From: Cyanidiococcus yangmingshanensis
Lineage: Eukaryota > Rhodophyta > Bangiophyceae > Cyanidiales > Cyanidiaceae
Length of the DNA stretch: 64,000 bases
Assembly (NCBI GenBank): GCA_013995675.1
Contig: VWRR01000001.1
Coordinates: 744,001-808,000, forward strand
Direction of reading: 5' to 3'
Position 1 is the first letter of the stretch. Every line of letters begins with the position of its first letter. Made by a program: the position numbers and the translations under genes. The notes below the pieces were generated by a model that saw only the letters and a list, made by a program, of their open reading frames with translations, was not told the DNA's origin and did not search any database. Below, piece by piece: positions 49,627 to 58,664 of the stretch.

Positions 49627-50434
49627 AGAGACAGACTTGGATCTGCGGAGGCATCGCTAGCACCGTCTAGCTCACTCGATAACCGAATACCGAGATGAGA
49701 GCGATGTAATTTCGGTACCTGATCCGGAGTTCCGGCAACTTGAAGGATCGCGTCCTTCGTGTTTCCTCTGCTGGAGCGTTCCTGATGCAGGGGAATCGCG
49801 ACTGAGCCGATACGATCGCTCGATTCCTAGTGTCCATCATCATCCGTCGGATTTTTTTTCGACCAATCTGAGGGTGTCTGCTTTGATGCAAACCCGCACA
49901 TGCCATATTTGCGATGATGACGACGGTGGCGGCCATGCCGAAACCCCAGCTTCGTGATGGGCCCTCTTTCTTTGCAGTAACGGCAACTGCGATATGAGCG
50001 CCCTCGCGCACGACCGATGCTCGCTTGCACGTGAATGCTCCTTTTGAAAATTCCAACCCCATTGAACGTTTCTCTCTGCCGAGTTCGAGGTGAACATACC
50101 GGAGACTGGTTGCATTCAAGGGAGCATTCGGAAGCGATAGGAAAGTCCGGTCGGGTGCGTCGCCTCCCCGCAGGCGAGGCAGCGGATCGGACGCAGCGTT
50201 CTCACGCCAATCGCGCCGCGATGAGCAGTTGTTACTGGCGTAGTTATCGAGCTCGCTTCTCTTTACGTTTCGATTGGTGGTTTTACAGGGATCATCCGTC
50301 TAATCAGCATTTTATTACATCAATATAGAGAGTTCTTTAGATCTAAAGGCGATTGAGCGCACTGAATGGCCAAAGTGTGAGGGCGCATTGAGGCAGTTCG
50401 CGTTGGGTAGGCAAGCGCACCCGCTTGTCTGGGA
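49627..50434. other. Intergenic region
   Basis: About 810 bp. Minus frames at 49667-50119 are unconvincing (TTG start or low similarity to anything). It should contain the Tim22 promoter. No RNA gene was recognised. Confidence 0.4.
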
Positions 50435-50986
50435 ATGGCCGCTGGTACGGCCCCGACGCGACCTGAGAACGACGGATCGTCTGCCGCCAAGCCGAACCTT
50501 CCACCAGGCCTCCAGTTCCCTGGGAGAGACCCTTCAGAGAGGATAGCTGAGGCGCTCTTAGAGTCGTGTGCGTTCAAGGCGGCGGCAGCGGCGATTGCCG
50601 GTGGCGGCCTTGGCGTTGCCCTCGGGCTGTTTGTCGGCGGGTTCTCAACTGAATTGGATCGTACAGTTGAGGCGCAAGCTCCTTGGCGTCAACAGCTTCG
50701 GGCGTATGGACGAGCGCTCGCGGCCCAGATACGAACGTATTCGAAGAATTTTGCTCTCTGGGGCGCAACCTATACGATCACTGAGTGTTCGGTGGAGAAG
50801 TATCGCGCTCGCCACGATCTCTGGAATAGTCTAATCGCTGGATGTATGACTGGGGCTGTGCTTGCGTCTCAGCCGCGAACCCAGATGAGTCTTCGGACGC
50901 GTGGACAACAGATGTCGGTTGGTTGTCTGGGGGTCGCCGCGTTTAGCTGCGCGATCGACTACTGGCTCGAGCATCGCCATGAATGA
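50435..50986 (+). CDS. TIM22: Tim22-type mitochondrial inner-membrane translocase subunit
   Basis: 183 residues from ATG 50435. Pore-forming subunit of the carrier translocase of the inner membrane. The Tim17/22/23 signature is clear: ESCAFKAAAAAIAGGGLGVA then LGLFVGGF (helix 1), NFALWGATYTITECSVEKYR (helix 2 with its conserved Cys), DLWNSLIAGCMTGAVLASQP (helix 3), and a C-terminal helix VGCLGVAAFSCAIDYWLE. The two cysteines before helix 1 and in helix 2, which form a disulfide in Tim22, are both present. The N-terminus is Pro/Ser/Ala-rich and carries no cleavable presequence, as expected. Confidence 0.9.
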   Translation: MAAGTAPTRPENDGSSAAKPNLPPGLQFPGRDPSERIAEALLESCAFKAAAAAIAGGGLGVALGLFVGGFSTELDRTVEAQAPWRQQLRAYGRALAAQIRTYSKNFALWGATYTITECSVEKYRARHDLWNSLIAGCMTGAVLASQPRTQMSLRTRGQQMSVGCLGVAAFSCAIDYWLEHRHE

Positions 50987-52203
50987 GGCGTCCGCCGAGC
51001 GCCCATAGAGCTGTGTGCAAGTCACTGATGACATGAGCGCTGTTTCGTCCATGCATGTGGATCACGATGGTGTCAAATCCCCTGTTTGGTAGAAGTGCGC
51101 TAGCGTACCACGTGTAGTTCCCTGAAAAGGCCATCGCGTGCTCCGCATTCATGAACGAGTTCGACCTTTGATGCGCGTCGATTGGTGCTTCGGAAACGCG
51201 TTGCTCAGCAATTTCCGGAGCCCTACTCTCCAGGTGATGCAGCCGCAACGATAGGACATGGCATAGAGAACAAACGCGCTGGTCGAGCGTCTTTGGAATC
51301 GCCAATGCATTGCGTCCATGCTCGCGACTGGCTTGTGAATCACGGTCGGTGGAGCCTATGTTTACGAACTCAACGAAAATTTGCGACTTTTCTACAAGCC
51401 GCGCCTAGGCATTTATCGCGAAGAATACATTCGTGGCCAATCATCGCCCACACTTGTTGCCGTCGCTGAAACGCCATAATCAGGGATGTTTCGGGTGTAT
51501 ACCTCGACATCATTGGAGGCCATGAAATCAGGTCGCTATGTTAGACGATGATGTTCACGTGATATGTATATATGAGCCTGGTTGTTGTCGCATCCCGGTA
51601 CAAAGCTCTCCATCGAAAATATCGCCGAAAATTCGCGCACTACCCTACGAGAGCGCGAGTGATGCGCTTCCCATGAGGAAGGCGAACGCGTTCGCTCCCG
51701 AACGTGTTCAACACGCGCTCCTATTCAGAACACGAAAACCATATCGTTTCGTATTGACGGTTCCAAGATCATCAAACCTGCATCTAGGCAAACTGGCTCA
51801 GCATCGAAAAACTATAGCCGAATCGGTTCCTGATTCTACCACGATACCGTCTCGAACGAGGTGCGTCCGCGGAAAGACCGCCGATCGCGCTCAATCGTAA
51901 CTTGAATCGAGACACCGTTTTGCAACAAACTCTTTCAATGATGGCTTGAACGATTCGCCACTCGTCGATCACTGTAGTAAAAACATCATTCAAAATATTT
52001 ACTGAAATGGTTTCTCGCTTGCCGATCACTGCAGTAACAGTATCATTCAGAATATTCACTGAAATGGTTTCTCGCCTGTTGATCGCCACCACCGTCATTG
52101 TCGCCGAATTCGAGAACGAGTTCAAGCGGCCTGACTGATCTCCCCGGTTCCGAGTCTAAGAGCCCGTTACGTAGACGGCAAAGACGTCACAAGAACATTG
52201 TTC
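50987..52203. other. Intergenic region with tandem repeat
   Basis: 1.2 kb. Contains the 57-bp tandem repeat at 51967-52090 (listed separately) inside a 113-codon minus frame. Another minus frame (50943-51305) overlaps the Tim22 end antisense and contains FSGNYTWYASALLPNRGFDT, moderately protein-like but without a family. No secure gene. Confidence 0.35.
51967..52090. repeat. 57-bp tandem repeat
   Basis: Two imperfect 57-bp units begin GATCACTG(T/C)AGTAA at 51967 and 52024, and the first bases of a third unit (GATCGCC) lie at 52081, keeping the period exactly. Both units contain ACTGAAATGGTTTCTCGC. Because 57 is a multiple of three, the minus strand can read a repeated 19-residue peptide (RETISVNILND...). 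Differences between units are partly third-position changes in that frame. Confidence 0.85.
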
Positions 52204-53712
52204 ATGCACAACTGCCGGGCAGGAAGTGATGCTTGGGTCTTGTCTTTAGGTTATCGACCGATTTCGCTTTTCCGAGAGCGCACAAAGGCGTGCGCATGGC
52301 GAACTCGGTCGTTGAGTCTCTCGAGGCGAGTCGCGGAGCTCCAGCGGGGCACTCGTCGTTCGCGGGTTGCGAACCGGCAGTCGTTGCATTGGCTTAGCAG
52401 CGCGGCAGATTTGCACGTGCACCTGGTTGGATTCGGCCTCGCTGGAGCTGCGCTGGCCTTTTTCTTGTGTCAGCGAGCACGAAAGGACCAGCACGTGACG
52501 CTCAGTGTTGTGGACGTGGCTCGCGCGGGTTGTGCGGGCGGTGCGACCCAAGCGGCGGCCGGAATCCTACACCCGTTTACACCGCGGGCGCGAAAAATCT
52601 GGCTCGGAGATGAAGGTCTCGCTTGCGCGAAAGAGATTTTAAGGGCGGTTGTGGAGCCCGAAGCGCCACCTATTGCTCGCCGCTCTGGTCTCATTCGCCT
52701 GGCCTCGACAGAGCGCGAGGCAGCAGACTATGCGGCGGCAGCGACTGATCTTTACTCCGGCGAGCTGTTCTGGGATCGCAACCGGGACCAGCTCTTTATT
52801 CCGGACGCATGGGTCGTGGACGCTCCCGCCTACGTTCAGGCAATTCGGCGCTATTTAGAGCGCTATCACGCTGAAAAGATTATGATGTGGGAGGCACGTC
52901 AGGTCCATTCGCTTGATGACGAGTGGCGGCGAGTGCAGATGCATCTTGGGGCCCGTGGCGCTCACGAGTCATTCATGGTGGTGGCCGCCGGCGCCAGCAG
53001 CAAGCTCCTGATTCCCACATTGCCTCTGACCTGGTGTGGAGGCCACAACCTCGTCTACCGACGCCAAGACTGGATCTGGCCGGTAGCCGAACTTGCGATG
53101 ACCTCCATTTCGGCCGATGCTATCCCCGACGCCAACATGTCTGATATCCCTGTCATTGGTGGTGGCTCCTACCTTGTGCCTCTGCCAGATCGCCTTCGTC
53201 TTATCGGAGGAGCAACCAAGGAGTACGGACTGACGCAAGCAGAACTGCTCGAGGCTCAGTCACGCTCATCGGCTCAGCAGATGGACCGCGCTCGTGCAGC
53301 TTTGGAGCTTCCTCTCGACGCGCTCTTCGCGCGTTACGCCAACGCTGCCAGGTGGGCCTCGACTCGCGAGTCATCGGGTCCAACTCCAAGCAGGCTGCCC
53401 GGTCCAGTCGAAGCGTTGTATGGGATTCGTGCACTACCGCCACGCAATGCACTCGGCGCTGTGCCCCTGGTCGGCGAAGTACCCCAGGAAGCGCTCTCAC
53501 TGCTCACGAACGCCTCTATTTCTGAGCGTGTGCGCGTGCTCTACTTCACGGGCCTTGGCAGCCGGGGTCTTATTCATCATGGGATTATAGGTCGGCTTGC
53601 CGCGGAGGCGGTACTTCGTGGCGACTCGCTGGTCTCTTTGGCGAGCGTTGCGAGCCCCTCGGTACTTGCATCGGTACGACGGGATGCCGCTGAGGCGGTG
53701 GCTGCTTCTTGA
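52204..53712 (+). CDS. FAD-dependent amino-acid oxidase-fold oxidoreductase (DAO family), organellar
   Basis: 502 residues from ATG 52204; the frame starts with TTG at 52198. Residues 1-~75 are Arg/Ser-rich, acid-poor, and fit an organellar transit peptide. The Rossmann FAD loop VHLVGFGLAGAALAFFLCQR is followed by the DAO-family region AGCAGGATQAAAGILHPFTP. The substrate-side sequence contains SYLVPLPDRLRLIGGATKEY, and the C-terminal FAD motif is YFTGLGSRGLIHHGIIGRLA. Relatives include thiamine-synthesis ThiO, MnmC and uncharacterised plant FAD oxidoreductases; I cannot choose among them. Its last 136 bp overlap the S17 gene on the opposite strand. Confidence 0.82.
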   Translation: MHNCRAGSDAWVLSLGYRPISLFRERTKACAWRTRSLSLSRRVAELQRGTRRSRVANRQSLHWLSSAADLHVHLVGFGLAGAALAFFLCQRARKDQHVTLSVVDVARAGCAGGATQAAAGILHPFTPRARKIWLGDEGLACAKEILRAVVEPEAPPIARRSGLIRLASTEREAADYAAAATDLYSGELFWDRNRDQLFIPDAWVVDAPAYVQAIRRYLERYHAEKIMMWEARQVHSLDDEWRRVQMHLGARGAHESFMVVAAGASSKLLIPTLPLTWCGGHNLVYRRQDWIWPVAELAMTSISADAIPDANMSDIPVIGGGSYLVPLPDRLRLIGGATKEYGLTQAELLEAQSRSSAQQMDRARAALELPLDALFARYANAARWASTRESSGPTPSRLPGPVEALYGIRALPPRNALGAVPLVGEVPQEALSLLTNASISERVRVLYFTGLGSRGLIHHGIIGRLAAEAVLRGDSLVSLASVASPSVLASVRRDAAEAVAAS

Positions 53713-54329
53713 CGGCGACGCTCTGCGCTTCCAAAGTTTTCCACGACCACGAAACGCTTCCGGCGACTCAGCGGGCGGCAGAGTCGAATCGTGACACGAT
53801 CACCCACAAGACAGCGGTTCTCTTCATCATGGGCCATAAATCGTCTCGTAATAAAACGATACGTCTTGAGAACCCTCTCGTACCGCAATCGCTGGGACGC
53901 CACAACCACGGTCTTTTGAGGCGCGTTGGAGACCACAACTCCGTGGATGCAGTGTGCTCGGCGTCTTCTGGCAAGTCCAGCGAGGCGTGTACGCAACGTC
54001 TCTTGATCGTCTCGAGGCCTGATCAGTCCTCCATAAGCTCGTAGGGCCCTCTTCAGCTCCTCCATATCTAGCTTTTGGATTGTCTCGAGCGGAGACCCAA
54101 AGTACGGTGCAGTGTAGATTGGCTCCTGGGTTTTGGAGCTCACCTCCGTCGCTTGGTTGCTGAGCCAACGCGGAGCACAGCCGCCCCAACGCTCCCCTGA
54201 GGCACTCAACCGGCCCGTAAAGGTTTGCTGCAACAGTCCGCACGGAACTTGGGTCTTTCCAGCGCAGAGTTTGGCGCGGTCGAGCGCGTCGCGCCACCGT
54301 CTTCGAAACAAGGCAGCCATAGCGGCCAT
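53577..54329 (-). CDS. rps17: Ribosomal protein uS17, organellar (probably mitochondrial)
   Basis: 250 residues from ATG 54329 (MAAMAALFRRRWRDALDRAK), a typical basic amphipathic presequence; the longer frame has a GTG start. The S17 core is at about residues 125-195: IHGVVVSNAPQKTVVVASQR, then YRFITRRFMAHDEENRCLVG, DRVTIRLCRPLSRRKRFVVV. It binds 16S-type rRNA early in small-subunit assembly. Between presequence and core lies a segment resembling an organellar-ribosomal extension (MEELKRALRAYGGLIRPRDD). The C-terminal ~50 residues are Ala/Ser/Glu/Thr-rich and coincide with the overlap with the FAD oxidoreductase gene, so the tail may be a late, overlap-derived addition. Mitochondrial rather than plastid is inferred from the presequence only. 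Confidence 0.88.
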   Translation of the reverse strand: MAAMAALFRRRWRDALDRAKLCAGKTQVPCGLLQQTFTGRLSASGERWGGCAPRWLSNQATEVSSKTQEPIYTAPYFGSPLETIQKLDMEELKRALRAYGGLIRPRDDQETLRTRLAGLARRRRAHCIHGVVVSNAPQKTVVVASQRLRYERVLKTYRFITRRFMAHDEENRCLVGDRVTIRLCRPLSRRKRFVVVENFGSAERRRQEAATASAASRRTDASTEGLATLAKETSESPRSTASAASRPIIP

Positions 54330-54562
54330 TTCAAGGTCCTTTGAAGCCAGCAGTGATCCCGGTCGTTGCAGTACGCACACAAGCGGTTCGACTCCCTAGA
54401 ACAAGCACCAACTCGTACAGCAGGGATCGTCGTGTCACATTCGCGCTGGCCATGTTGGACGACTGGGATGCAGCGGCGCGGTACCAGCGACACGGCCGAC
54501 TCGTTGTTCAGACGAGCGTCCGAGTCGTTTGGTGACCCTTCTTTCTGGGGCGTGGACGATTG
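54330..54562. promoter_or_regulatory. Short divergent promoter region, S17 / CBU_0592-like
   Basis: 233 bp between divergent starts; any promoters for both genes must fit here. Contains GGTTCGACTCC (54385-54395), a perfect match to the tRNA B-box consensus, but without a T-stem or acceptor stem around it. Confidence 0.35.
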
Positions 54563-54874
54563 ATGACGTGCCAGACGGGTCCAGATGCTATTGCAACTGG
54601 GGTCGTCGGCGTCAGTCTATTGCTTCTGGTGTATTTTTTAAATCTCTTTGGGTTTCTGCGGGTGGAGCGATGGCCGGAGAACGCCTTGTACGCGGGGCTG
54701 AATGCGGTCGGGAGCGGGCTTTCGGCGGTGGCTAGTGGCTTGATTCGGTACTGGCCTTTTGTCGTGCTGGAGGGAGTTTGGTGTGTGACCTCACTGGCCG
54801 GGCTCGTTCGAATCGTGTACAGGCTTGCAGCGTGGCGACTGGAGCCAAGCAAACACTGTCATCCGGAAGCATAA
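54563..54874 (+). CDS. Small membrane protein, CBU_0592-like
   Basis: 103 residues from ATG 54563 (an in-frame TTG precedes it). Three hydrophobic segments: GVVGVSLLLLVYFLNLFGFL, NALYAGLNAVGSGLSAVASG and WPFVVLEGVWCVTSLAGLVR. The pattern YFLxxxG...N..GS......P..xxEGxWxxxSLxGL is that of the bacterial-type CBU_0592 domain, a short membrane protein of unknown function found in bacteria and some algae. No targeting peptide is evident. The domain call is from pattern memory, so moderate. Confidence 0.6.
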   Translation: MTCQTGPDAIATGVVGVSLLLLVYFLNLFGFLRVERWPENALYAGLNAVGSGLSAVASGLIRYWPFVVLEGVWCVTSLAGLVRIVYRLAAWRLEPSKHCHPEA

Positions 54875-55137
54875 AGAAGAGGCTGCTGCTGAGCCGCAGT
54901 CGTATTAGGAGCACCACAGGCACGTCCGGATAGACCTTGTTCAGTTTCGTTATTCAAAGCGGGCTCTCTGTTTTCGGGAAATCGTTCAAAAGCCGTCGTG
55001 TCGGGTGGTACGCACAGGTATCGAAAAGAGAAATACCGGTAGCTGCGCTCGAGTCGTTTTTCGGCTTTCTAAAGCCCCAGCTCATGATTTGCATGAAATA
55101 GGCACAGTTGATGGGCGCTGCATAAGCTAGCGCCAGA
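54875..55137. other. Spacer
   Basis: About 260 bp between convergent genes. A minus frame (54954-55433), one base out of phase with the Lys-rich gene, contains VERLRNRTFLAVGVPFNDLA and could be a shifted C-terminus, but without homology this is unsupported. Confidence 0.3.
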
Positions 55138-55665
55138 TCATTGAACGGAACACCAACCGCGAGAAAAGTACGGTTTCGGAGTCTCTCCACCAGCAGCCTG
55201 CGCAGTTCCGGCACCAACCCCCGCACCAGAAGGTCGTGTGATTTTGTTTTCTGACTTTTGCCGAGACTTGGACGACTTGTCTTTTTTGCCTGTTCCAGCA
55301 GCGCCAGCATTGCTGCCACTCGACACAGCCTTGGCCACCTTTGACTTGCTCGTTGATGACACGCTTTTCTTCGTCGACTTGGAGGAGCGACTTGGCGTGG
55401 ATGCACTACTTTTTCGCGCCGGCGTCCGTACACGCGCTGCCTTCAGCGGAACCGCCTCCTGTTTCCCAACACTAGGGCGCACACTCGCTGCCGCTGCCGC
55501 TGCTGCACGGGCCGGTGTTCGTCGCGGCGTGGGCTGTGCCGCCCCCTGCCCCGCGCTCGTTGACTGCTTCTTCGCCGGCGTCGCGTGTGACACCGATTTT
55601 TTCCGCGGCGTTCGTGATGACTTGCTCTTTTCGTTCTTTTTACTGGAGTCCATGTGTACCGTCAT
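55138..55665 (-). CDS. Lys/Ala/Ser/Pro-rich basic protein, histone H1-like composition
   Basis: 175 residues from ATG 55665 (MTVHMDSSKKNEKSKSSRTP). The sequence is dominated by Lys, Ser, Thr, Ala and Pro, with repeated TPARK, RTPRK, SSKSTKK patterns and an alanine run (ARAAAAAAAS). This is the composition of linker-histone tails or other DNA-compaction proteins, and such TPxK/SPxK-like sites are common CDK targets. There is no winged-helix globular domain, so an H1 tail-only protein (as in some protists) is possible but not proven. The last 30 residues change character. Confidence 0.5.
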   Translation of the reverse strand: MTVHMDSSKKNEKSKSSRTPRKKSVSHATPAKKQSTSAGQGAAQPTPRRTPARAAAAAAASVRPSVGKQEAVPLKAARVRTPARKSSASTPSRSSKSTKKSVSSTSKSKVAKAVSSGSNAGAAGTGKKDKSSKSRQKSENKITRPSGAGVGAGTAQAAGGETPKPYFSRGWCSVQ

Positions 55666-56387
55666 GAAGCGTTCGCGCGACAAGTTTTCCTGAAAGCGCA
55701 AACACAGCACCCGTTGTTCCGCGCGACTGCAGACGCCCGTGGTGGACGCGGTGGCGCGCGCGAGATGGATTCGTGCGAAATCGCAACGCCTGTCCCGTTG
55801 TTTTTGAAACGGATCGCGGCGTTCAAATGTTTACGCCGACCCGATTCGCCTTTGGCGCTGCGCTCCATCTGGTGGGCGCGCGCGCGCCATGCCTCGGGCC
55901 AGGCATCGGTCGATGAACGGATGGATCGGTCGGTCGGTCGGTCGGTCGGTCGGTCGATGGGTTCGTTCTTCAGTCTCGTTCGTGCAGGCAGCCGCGCCAT
56001 GACCCGATCGAGATGCAGTCGCTGGTTGTCGCACTGGCCGTGGGCATTGGTGCGCTGATTCGTGCGCGCACACGCAGGCGCTGCGATTGGCCGCCATGTA
56101 CTCGTGCATGTGATGCCAGTGGAACGGGAACGATCGAAGAGATCTCCACGGACAAGGATTGTTTTTAGAGGGAACGGTGCCACTCTTATACGTGTGTCTT
56201 ATGGGTTTGGTTTCCAAGCAGCATGTTGGCGTTTCGAAAATCGTGACGCTTGCGTGCTGGAGTTGAACCGGCGCGTCTGCGTGGATGCTGTCGGCTCTTC
56301 ATATTGGCAGCGAGCGTGTCGGCTGTCTAGCATCAGTTTCTGTCTGTCTAATCAGGGACGAAACAAACATCGATGGTAATCCGCTGA
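55666..56387. other. Intergenic region
   Basis: About 720 bp holding the upstream sequence of the Lys-rich gene and the MAT1 3' region. Contains a (TCGG)n microsatellite (55926-55956). Shadow frames read repeated DRPT/GRSV peptides from it. No gene was seen. Confidence 0.45.
55926..55956. repeat. (TCGG)n tetranucleotide microsatellite
   Basis: About seven consecutive TCGG units, flanked by GGATGGA and GATGG, a perfect short tandem repeat. Confidence 0.95.
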
Positions 56388-57164
56388 CTATTCCCAGATG
56401 CATAGCTGGGCTTGCGCACGCCGGAGCCAGGCCTCTGAGTCGAAGCCGGCTGCTTTGCGTGCAGTTTCGCCTCTTATAATCGGGTCAGGATAGCGTTCTT
56501 CGGGGTTCTGCAGGGGGCCCAGAGCTCGTGCACTGGGCATGGCCACAACGACCCGTTGTCCGGCGCCTGCGGAATGCTGGCTCAGCACCGTTTCCCTCCG
56601 ATTGCGTTGTGCGATCTGTATGTGAACACGAGGTGCTGCATCATTTGTGCCTTGTGAATGACGATCGACGCCTCCCCGAAGCTGCTCGCGCGGGCGCTCC
56701 TGTGCGTCCGCGTCTTGAGCATCTTCCTCGAGCACAGCAGTCAGATGGCGCGTGCGCCCCTGCTCCTCAGCGAGGCGCCGTTGTCGCTCTTCCTCCTCGT
56801 CGGCGCGAGCCAGGATCTCGAGTCGCCTTTGACGCGCGCGCTCTTCCTCCGCCAGGAGCGCGGCCTCGGTTTGCTCTCGTTCCTGGCGCTTCAACTGGTT
56901 GCGGCGAATGAGGGCGGCGTTCTCTTTCCGATAGGCTGCGATTCGTTCGTTCGTACGCTCCACTTCAATGCCGTGCACGAGGTTGTAAATAATCTCCTCC
57001 ACCAACTCTAAATAATCTTCGTAATCTTGATCGCTGGAAAAGTCTTCGGGAAGCTTATTAAAATCGCGCAAGATCCGTCGGCGAATGGCTTTTTCTCTCT
57101 CGAGCTCGTCCTCCAGGTCAGGGAGCCAGTCGGTTGCCCGAACAGCAGGTCGCTCTGGGTCCAT
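56388..57164 (-). CDS. MAT1: MAT1-like TFIIH/CAK assembly factor lacking the RING domain
   Basis: 258 residues from ATG 57164 (MDPERPAVRATDWLPDLEDE). MAT1 stabilises the CDK7-cyclin H kinase and tethers it to TFIIH. The central MAT1 helix region is recognisable: EKAIRRRILRDFNKLPEDFS, DYEDYLELVEEIIYNLVHGI, IAAYRKENAALIRRNQLKRQ, followed by a long charged coiled coil (EEERARQRRLEILARADEEE). The C-terminus (PDPIIRGETARKAAGFDSEA) may be the CDK7/cyclin H binding end. The usual N-terminal C3HC4 RING (about 65 residues) is absent, and no cysteine cluster is found in the next 240 bases upstream. The gene may be naturally short, or the RING could be a separate exon or gene. Confidence 0.75.
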   Translation of the reverse strand: MDPERPAVRATDWLPDLEDELEREKAIRRRILRDFNKLPEDFSSDQDYEDYLELVEEIIYNLVHGIEVERTNERIAAYRKENAALIRRNQLKRQEREQTEAALLAEEERARQRRLEILARADEEEERQRRLAEEQGRTRHLTAVLEEDAQDADAQERPREQLRGGVDRHSQGTNDAAPRVHIQIAQRNRRETVLSQHSAGAGQRVVVAMPSARALGPLQNPEERYPDPIIRGETARKAAGFDSEAWLRRAQAQLCIWE

Positions 57165-57402
57165 AAACGTTGCCTACGCATACACCTGCCTTGAGATCGA
57201 TGCACTCGACGTTACGTTTCACCTGATTACCGGGATGAAACAACTCTTCGTGGTCACAGGCTGCGATCCCGCAGAGCGTCCACGAGACGCCCTATCGCTG
57301 TTCGGGTGCGACCCCGACGAGTCGCCGCGCCACCCTACGAGATCGTCCTGGACTGACACCAGGTATTGCATTTGGGGCTCACGCTCTTCTGTTTCCATAA
57401 AC

Positions 57403-58188
57403 ATGCATGGAAACCAACCGTTTCTCTCGGTCTCGGGATCAGAGTCGATGCTTTACCGATTGCAACCAGAAAGTTTTCAGTCACTTGTGCGCTTCGCCGC
57501 CCGTCTGTTACGGGTCGGTGAGATCGTGGCGTTACCCACGGACACGGTGTACGGTCTTGCGGCGGCGGCTCGGAACGAGCACGGCGTGGAACTTCTCTAT
57601 GAAACCAAGCAGAGAGACTTGCGAAAGCCCTTGGCCATTGCGGTGCCGCGCGTCAGTGACGTCGCGGTTTACATGCATACCGAACACTTACCGCCTGGGC
57701 TGCTCGAGTCGTTTCTGCCGGGCCCAGTGACGGTTGTTTTGCGCCAGCGCGAGGAATATATGGGAATCGACCTCGAAGATGTAAGAATTGATCAATATCG
57801 GGGATGGGAGCGGGCGAAACGTTTGGCGACGAACCTAAACCTCCGAGGTGATGGCCTGCTGGGGGTCCGCGTACCTGATGCTGAGTTCGCTTGCGCAGTT
57901 TCCAGGGAGCTGGGAGATCCACTTGCCTTGACGTCAGCGAACGTGAGCGGTCGGGGGGAATGCGGCAGCGTAGACGAGTTTCGTGCCCTTTGGGACTCGT
58001 GTGCAGCAGTGTTTGATGGAGGCGCCATACCGCAACCGGTCGTTCCGAGCACTGTCGTAGACTTGAGCACACCAGGCGCCTTTCGGATCACGCGAACTGG
58101 ATGGATAGCCGATGACCTCGTGCACCTTCTCGAGAACAAGTTTGGGCTCCACAATGAGAGCAGCAGCGACGCATCCGCACGCAACTGA
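57403..58188 (+). CDS. YRDC: YrdC/TsaC threonylcarbamoyl-AMP synthase
   Basis: 261 residues from ATG 57403; in-frame ATGs at 57235 and 57085 would extend it by 56 or 106 residues, the longest running antisense into MAT1. Makes threonylcarbamoyl-AMP from Thr, bicarbonate and ATP for the tRNA t6A37 modification. Domain motifs: VGEIVALPTDTVYGLAAAAR, the KQRDLRKPLAI (K-R-KP) nucleotide-binding motif, LESFLPGPVTVVLRQRE, LLGVRVPDAEFACAV, and ALTSANVSGRGECGS. An insert with a Trp-rich loop (DQYRGWERAKR) lies mid-domain. The lack of a Sua5 C-terminal domain makes it YrdC-like. With the MiaB-type protein at 2.4-4.5 kb it is the second position-37 tRNA-modification enzyme in the window. Confidence 0.9.
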   Translation: MHGNQPFLSVSGSESMLYRLQPESFQSLVRFAARLLRVGEIVALPTDTVYGLAAAARNEHGVELLYETKQRDLRKPLAIAVPRVSDVAVYMHTEHLPPGLLESFLPGPVTVVLRQREEYMGIDLEDVRIDQYRGWERAKRLATNLNLRGDGLLGVRVPDAEFACAVSRELGDPLALTSANVSGRGECGSVDEFRALWDSCAAVFDGGAIPQPVVPSTVVDLSTPGAFRITRTGWIADDLVHLLENKFGLHNESSSDASARN

Positions 58189-58664
58189 AGGGTACCCGCA
58201 GTGTCTGGAGGTCTCAAGCCTTCATCAGTTGAAGTGCTGCGGCGGCGGCGATCCAGGGAGCTATGGTGAAACTCGACAGGTCTCTTGCTCCAGGAATGCT
58301 GCCCGTTCTCGTCGATCTCTCAGACAAAGCGATTGTATGTGTATGTATGTGTGTCTCGAAGAGGAGCAAATACCGTTATATGTTGAGCATGTGCCTGCAG
58401 AAAACGCTGTATACGCTCGCGGCCGTCGACTGAGACCCGCAAGACGTATTCCTCAATCGGGGTAACGTTCATATGGATAGATTGGGGCGACCACTCGAAC
58501 AATCCAGTCCGTAAACGCCAAGCCATTGCTTTTGGTACGGTCGCTTCTGAAAATCACAAGTGAAGAGCGCGTTGAGAAGGCCAACATCTCTGACACCAGA
58601 AAATGTCGATTTTGGTCGGTGCAAGAGACTCAGACAGAAGTTTTTTGGCACATCCTGAACAGCG
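58189..58664. other. Spacer between convergent YrdC and LETM1 genes
   Basis: About 475 bp, with a short (GTAT/GTGT)n purine-pyrimidine stretch near 58333-58352. No gene was seen. Confidence 0.5.

Noticed and set aside
54385-54395. Perfect tRNA B-box consensus GGTTCGACTCC
   Set aside because: The flanking bases do not form a T-stem and no acceptor stem, D-arm or anticodon arm can be built in normal or permuted order.
56259-56269. Minus-strand B-box-like GGTTCAACTCC
   Set aside because: The T-stem has a mismatch and no matching acceptor strand was found upstream or downstream, including a permuted layout.
57085-57402. Longest YrdC start at ATG 57085
   Set aside because: It would run antisense through the conserved MAT1 N-terminus, and the added residues resemble no targeting or conserved sequence; kept only as an alternative.
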